The translations under genes were made by a program, and so were the position numbers. From NCBI RefSeq assembly GCF_018326005.1, contig NZ_AP021903.1, positions 1,676,001 through 1,740,000 of the forward strand: 64,000 nucleotides of DNA, written 5' to 3'. The notes beneath the pieces were generated by a model. The model saw only the letters and a list, made by a program, of their open reading frames with translations, was not told the DNA's origin and made no database searches. Source of the DNA: Pseudomonas sp. Seg1. GTDB lineage: Bacteria; Pseudomonadota; Gammaproteobacteria; Pseudomonadales; Pseudomonadaceae. Shown piece by piece: positions 61,501-64,000 of the stretch. Each line of letters opens with the position of its first letter. The stretch's first letter is position 1.

Positions 61501-64000
61501 ACGGCGTGGCCGCAGGCTTCCCGCAATCGGTCGTCTCGCCGCTGGGCAGCACGTTCACCATCACCGGTTACAACCCGGCGACCGGCGTGGTCAGCTACAG
61601 CTACACATTGGTGGATAACGAAACCCACCCGAACGCCAACGGTGCCAACAGCCTCACCGAGAACTTCAACGTGGTGGCGACCGACACCGACGGCAGCACC
61701 GCCAGCGGCCAGATCAACGTCAACATCATCGATGATCTCCCCACCGCCAGAGCCGACACCGGCTCGGTGGCGGAGGGTGGCACGGTCAACATCAGCGTGC
61801 TCGGCAACGACGTCACCGGCGCCGATGGTGCTGCGGCGGGCGGAGCCGTGGTGGGCGTGCGCGCCGGCAGCAACACCGCAACGTCGGCAATCGGCGGCCT
61901 CAACAGCAACATCAACGGCGCCTTCGGATACCTGACCCTCGATGCGGCAGGCAACGCCGTCTACCACAGCAACCCGAACTCGGTGAGTCCACCCGGCGCC
62001 ACCGATACATTCACCTACACCATCCGCGACAGTGACGGCGACGAAAGCACCACGACCATCACCATCAATGTCGCCGACAGCAAACTGGTGGCCTCGGTCG
62101 ATCAGGACGTGACGGTCTACGAAAAAGCCCTCGACCTGACCAAGGACGGCGCGGATCTGGCCCCCGGCACGGTCACCGGCAGCGACCCGACCAACACCGG
62201 CGAAACCGCCACCGGTACCCTGGTCGGCGCGGTCACCGGCGGCACGGGCGCGATCACCTATACGCTGGTCGGCAGCGCCACCGGCACTTACGGACAGATC
62301 CAGCTCAACGCTGACGGCACCTACACCTACACGCTGACCTCGGCACCGAAAACCACGCCGAATGCCAACGACGGGGCGAATACCCTGAGCGAAAGCTTCA
62401 CCTACAAAGCCACCGATGCGTTGGGCAACAGCACCACCAGCACCCTCGTCGTCAACATCGTCGACGACGTGCCCAAAGCCGTGGCGTCGGATCGTTCGGT
62501 GGCGGCAGTGGAGATCGATTCCAACCTGCTGATCGTTCTCGACATCTCGGGCAGTATGGCCGACGCCTCTGGCGTGCCCGGCTTGTCGCGGCTGGCGCTG
62601 GCCAAGCAGGCGATCAGTGCCTTGCTCGACAAGTACGATGATCTTGGCGATGTGAAAGTGCAGCTCGTTACCTTCAGCAGCAACGCTACCGACCGCACCT
62701 CGGTGTGGGTCGATGTGGCCACGGCGAAAACCATTCTCGCCGGCCTCACGGCGGGTGGCGGCACCAACTACGACGCGGCCGTGGCGGTGATGCAGACCGC
62801 GTTCAACACCTCGGGCAAACTCACCGGGGCGCAGAACGTCGGCTACTTCTTCTCCGACGGCAAACCCAACGAGGGCGACATCAACGCTGCCGACGAAGCG
62901 GCGCTGAAAAACTTCCTCGATGCCAACAACATCAAGAACTACGCGATCGGCCTGGGCAGTGGCGTGAGCAACGCCAACCTCGATCCGCTGGCGTATGACG
63001 GCATCACCCACACCAATACCAACGCGGTGGTGGTGACGGATCTCAACCAGCTCAACTCGGTGCTGTCCGGCACCGTGGAAGGCGCGCCGGTTACCGGTTC
63101 GTTGCTGGGAGAGGGCGGTACGTTCGGCGCCGATGGCGGCTTCATCAAATCCATCGTCATTGACGGCACCACGTACACCTACGATCCAAAAGCCAATGGC
63201 GGACAGGGCTCGCTGGTCGCCAGCGGCGGCACCAACCATGGCACCTTCAACACCGTGAACAACACGCTGAGCATCGCCACCAACAACAGCGGCACGCTGG
63301 TGATCAACCTCGACACCGGTGACTACAGCTACACCTCGCAGAAAACCACCGCGGTGGTGATCACCGAAAACATCGGTTTCACCCTCAGCGACAACGACGG
63401 CGACCTCGCCAGCTCGACGCTGACGGTGAAAGTGATCCCCAACGCGCCTCCGGTGGCGGCGGACGACCACATCATCACTAACGTGCTGTCGAGCAACATC
63501 GTGGTGCCGGGTGAGCTGTTGCTGGCCAACGACACTGATCCGAATGGCGACACGCTCAACGCCACGCCAACCAGTTTCAATACCGGTTGGGTGGCGAAGG
63601 GCGCGGACTTCACCGGCAGTGGTGCGATCACCTTCAACGGCACCGGGAATACGGCCGCCAACCAGAGCCTGGCGGATGTGCGCAATGCGTTTGCCGCCAA
63701 CACTGCAGCGATGACCGCCGTGCTGGTGGTCAGCGGTTACCTCGGCGCGGTGACCAACGCCAATGCCAACGATGAAGACCTGATCACCGTCAAACTGAAA
63801 CAGGGCGAAACTCTCAACCTCGATCACAACCTGGCGGCCGGGCACATCACCATGGAGTACTCGCTCAACGGCGGAGCGTTCGTCGGCATCGCCGATGGCG
63901 GCACCATCACCGCCAGCGCCGACGGCACGTATCAGATCCACGTGACCAACATCACCAACACCAGCGGCAGTAACACCAACGCTGCGGAAAACTACCAACT
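55566..64000 (+). CDS. Giant T1SS adhesin, LapA/MapA type (partial, 3' end missing)
   Basis: The reading frame is open from ATG 55566 to the window end (about 2811 codons). Residues 1-125 are a retention module: MATLIGTVTKVIGQVFAQS, then TAAG at 115-118 (55908-55919), the site cut by LapG-type proteases. A Pro/Gly linker follows, then five or so 246-250-residue T1SS repeats with GGELTVYEKNLSDG and NGTYTYTLN motifs. Two longer composite repeats come next. A VWA domain then starts near residue 2317, with metal-site residues in DISGSM (2326-2331), T2400 and D2431. The RTX C-terminus and secretion signal are expected beyond the window. It is exported by the divergent T1SS and held at the cell surface for biofilm attachment. 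LapA and MapA cannot be told apart here. Confidence 0.9.
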   Translation, partial: MATLIGTVTKVIGQVFAQSADGTKRALVEGDRLFAGDQLITGAEGAVAVHLQNGQELTLGRDSSLTMTSQLLADQAAHVNAPEVLTPSEAQLTDVEQIQKAIAAGDDPTKSAEATAAGPNAPGGAPGELGGGHSFVLLTEVGGRVDPIIGFPTAGFGGIPEFPEERHNAVIDNGDNTVPVVPPPPVNNLVTLSGLAVPGGELTLNEANLPDGSAANPGALTQSGSFTVSAPDGLSSLSVGGISLINAGVAVGFPQSITTQLGNTLTITGYNPATGVVTYSYTLNGNETHAAGDGTNNLSEQFTVIAGDSNGDSATGTLDVNITDDVPKAVDDSNTSTASETLLTLTGNVLTNDVQGADRVATGPVTPGTFTGTYGTLVLNANGTYTYTLNTSDADFKALHGGGDGTETFAYTITDSDGDTSTANLVLQIHNNDDPVVINGLNVEGGELTVYEKNLSDGSAPDATALTQNGTFTITALDGVTTLTVGGIAVVTNGVAAGFPQSVTTPLGSTLTITGFNATTGVVSYSYTLVDNEAHPTANGANTLPEQFAVTVVDDNGTTANATLDVNIIDDLPKAVDDSNTTTASETQLTLTGNVLTNDVQGADRVPTGENAGPITAGTFTGTYGTLVLNADGTYTYTLNPTDADFKNLHGGGNGTETFTYTITDSDGDTSTANLVLQIHNNDDPVIINGLNVEGGELTVYEKNLSDGSAPDSAALTQNGTFTITALDGVTTLTVGGIAVVTNGVAAGFPQSVTTPLGSTLTITGFNATTGVVSYSYTLVDNEAHPTANGANNLPEQFAVTVVDDNGTTANATLDVNIIDDLPKAVDDSNTATASETQLTLTGNVLTNDVQGADRVPTGENAGPITAGTFTGTYGTLVLNANGTYTYTLNPTDADFKNLHGGGNGTETFTYTITDSDGDTSTANLVLQIHNNDDPVVISGLDVNGGELTVYEKNLSDGSAPDSAALTQNGTFTITALDGVTTLTVGGIAVVTNGVAAGFPQSVTTPLGSTLTITGFNAATGVVSYSYTLVDNEAHPTANGANNLPEQFAVTVVDDNGTTANATLDVNIIDDLPKAVDDNNTTTASESQLTLTGNVLTNDVQGADRVTTGPVTAGTFTGTYGTLQLNANGTYTYTLNTNDADFKNLHGGGNGTETFTYTITDSDGDTSTANLVLQIHNNDDPVVISGLDVNGGELTVYEKNLSDGSAPDSAALTQNGTFTITALDGVTTLTVGGIAVVTNGVAAGFPQSVTTPLGSTLTITGFNAATGVVSYSYTLVDNEAHPTANGANNLPEQFAVTVVDDNGTTANATLDVNIIDDLPKAVDDNNTTTASESQLTLTGNVLTNDVQGADRVTTGPVTAGTFTGTYGTLQLNANGTYTYTLNTNDADFKNLHGGGNGTETFTYTITDSDGDTSTANLVLQIHNNDDPVVISGLDVNGGELTVYEKNLSDGTSPDAPALTQSGTFTVTALDGLQTLTVGGIAVVTGGVAAGFPQSIVTPLGSTLTITGYNATTGVVSYSYTLVDNETHPNANGANSITENFNVVATDTDGSTASGQINVNIVDDLPSAHPDAASVAEGGTVSGNVLDNDIGGADGPAATGAVVGVRAGADTSTSAIGGLNAQINGTYGYLTLDANGNAVYHSNPNTVNGPGAVDVFTYTVRDSDGDESTTTITIDVANSKLYATSDTDVTVYEKALDLTKDGADLAPGTVTGSDPSNTGETASGTLVGSVTGAVGAISYALVGSATGNYGQIVLNPNGTYTYTLTSPATTTPHADDGANTLTETFTYQATDSLGNVVTSTIVVSIVDDVPKAVNDSNASTASESQLTLTGNVLTNDVQGADVIATGPNAGPITPATIVGTYGTLVLNANGTYTYTLDTSDADFKNLHGGGNGTETFTYTLTDADGDTSTANLVLNIHNNDDPVVLNGLDVNGGELTVYEKNLSDGTSPNAPALTQSGTFTVTALDGLQTLTVGGIAVVTNGVAAGFPQSVVSPLGSTFTITGYNPATGVVSYSYTLVDNETHPNANGANSLTENFNVVATDTDGSTASGQINVNIIDDLPTARADTGSVAEGGTVNISVLGNDVTGADGAAAGGAVVGVRAGSNTATSAIGGLNSNINGAFGYLTLDAAGNAVYHSNPNSVSPPGATDTFTYTIRDSDGDESTTTITINVADSKLVASVDQDVTVYEKALDLTKDGADLAPGTVTGSDPTNTGETATGTLVGAVTGGTGAITYTLVGSATGTYGQIQLNADGTYTYTLTSAPKTTPNANDGANTLSESFTYKATDALGNSTTSTLVVNIVDDVPKAVASDRSVAAVEIDSNLLIVLDISGSMADASGVPGLSRLALAKQAISALLDKYDDLGDVKVQLVTFSSNATDRTSVWVDVATAKTILAGLTAGGGTNYDAAVAVMQTAFNTSGKLTGAQNVGYFFSDGKPNEGDINAADEAALKNFLDANNIKNYAIGLGSGVSNANLDPLAYDGITHTNTNAVVVTDLNQLNSVLSGTVEGAPVTGSLLGEGGTFGADGGFIKSIVIDGTTYTYDPKANGGQGSLVASGGTNHGTFNTVNNTLSIATNNSGTLVINLDTGDYSYTSQKTTAVVITENIGFTLSDNDGDLASSTLTVKVIPNAPPVAADDHIITNVLSSNIVVPGELLLANDTDPNGDTLNATPTSFNTGWVAKGADFTGSGAITFNGTGNTAANQSLADVRNAFAANTAAMTAVLVVSGYLGAVTNANANDEDLITVKLKQGETLNLDHNLAAGHITMEYSLNGGAFVGIADGGTITASADGTYQIHVTNITNTSGSNTNAAENYQ
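56161..62490 (+). repeat. Tandem repeat array within the adhesin gene
   Basis: The anchor ACGGTTTAC (ACGGTTTAT at 57660, ACCGTTTAC at 61368) recurs at 56910, 57660, 58410, 59148, 59886 and 61368. Intervals are 750, 750, 738, 738 and 1482 bases. The last interval is a composite of a GGELTVYEK-type unit and a DVTVYEKALDLTKDG-type unit (60640 and 62110). Copies differ in drift, with the two units at 58410 and 59148 nearly identical. Confidence 0.9.

Noticed and set aside
55974-63998. Very long minus-strand open frames across the adhesin (for example 59307-63998, 57819-58568 and 58569-59306)
   Set aside because: They are opposite-strand shadows of the repetitive, codon-biased adhesin. They repeat with the same 738/750-bp period and have low-complexity, valine/glycine-rich products with no domains. 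The plus frame has a start, an RBS and clear adhesin motifs.

Overview
The window looks like a chromosomal segment of a Pseudomonas of the fluorescens group. The evidence is high-GC coding sequence, gene content that matches known Pseudomonas gene neighbourhoods (ABC exporter - ppiA - hydrolase - LysR - azoR; the gbu guanidinobutyrate locus; a FabH-like enzyme beside an ECF sigma factor), many REP-type palindromes (GTGGGAGC..GCTTGCC and TGTAGGAG..GCCTGCTCGCG), and a LapA/MapA-type biofilm adhesin with its own type I secretion system. No rRNA, tRNA, CRISPR array, prophage or insertion sequence was recognised.

Layout. 1-6.4 kb: a MoxR ATPase/VWA pair (minus), a small DUF4160/DUF2442-HTH pair that may be a toxin-antitoxin module, a DUF748 protein divergent from cysK, and lpxO. 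6.4-9.5 kb: a less GC-rich two-gene unit (GNAT-like protein plus a 65-aa protein), a possible 54-aa ORF and two convergent EamA transporters. 9.7-20.8 kb: aceK, hrpA, a FabH-like ketoacyl synthase, an ECF sigma/zinc anti-sigma pair, a porin and a FemAB/DUF482-type acyltransferase. 20.9-31.5 kb: aqpZ, the ABC exporter/ppiA/hydrolase/LysR/azoR block, an EamA transporter, a mechanosensitive channel and a DEAD-box helicase. 31.6-38.5 kb: an AvrRpt2-type papain-like protease with a coupled partner, then small envelope and hypothetical genes, a lipoprotein, a TorF-like porin, a CvfB-like S1 protein and a DUF2177 membrane protein. 38.8-43.4 kb: an EamA transporter, an MFS transporter divergent from a LysR gene, a tiny ORF, an ACP-fold protein without the phosphopantetheine serine, and an MBL hydrolase. 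43.5-49.8 kb: the gbu locus (SSS transporter, NCS1 transporter, NTF2-like protein, guanidinobutyrase, divergent LysR) and a frameshifted DTW-domain gene. 50-64 kb: a minus-strand T1SS operon (TolC - ABC - HlyD order of transcription) divergent from a giant repetitive adhesin that runs off the window end.

The strongest functional units are two. The gbu cluster has uptake, ureohydrolase and a LysR regulator, with a plausible operator at 48074-48097. The adhesin/T1SS locus has a retention module with a TAAG LapG-type cleavage motif, about 2.1 kDa-scale repeat modules of 246-250 residues, a VWA domain, and three exporter parts. The adhesin is the most repetitive DNA here, including two copies of a 626-base stretch that read as identical.

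The most interesting less-described items are the AvrRpt2-like protease pair (31589-32782), the serine-less ACP-like protein (42362-42610), a perfect terminator-like hairpin inside a coding sequence (38229-38261), and the recently duplicated adhesin repeats. All family assignments come from reading the translated sequences by eye; no database search was run.
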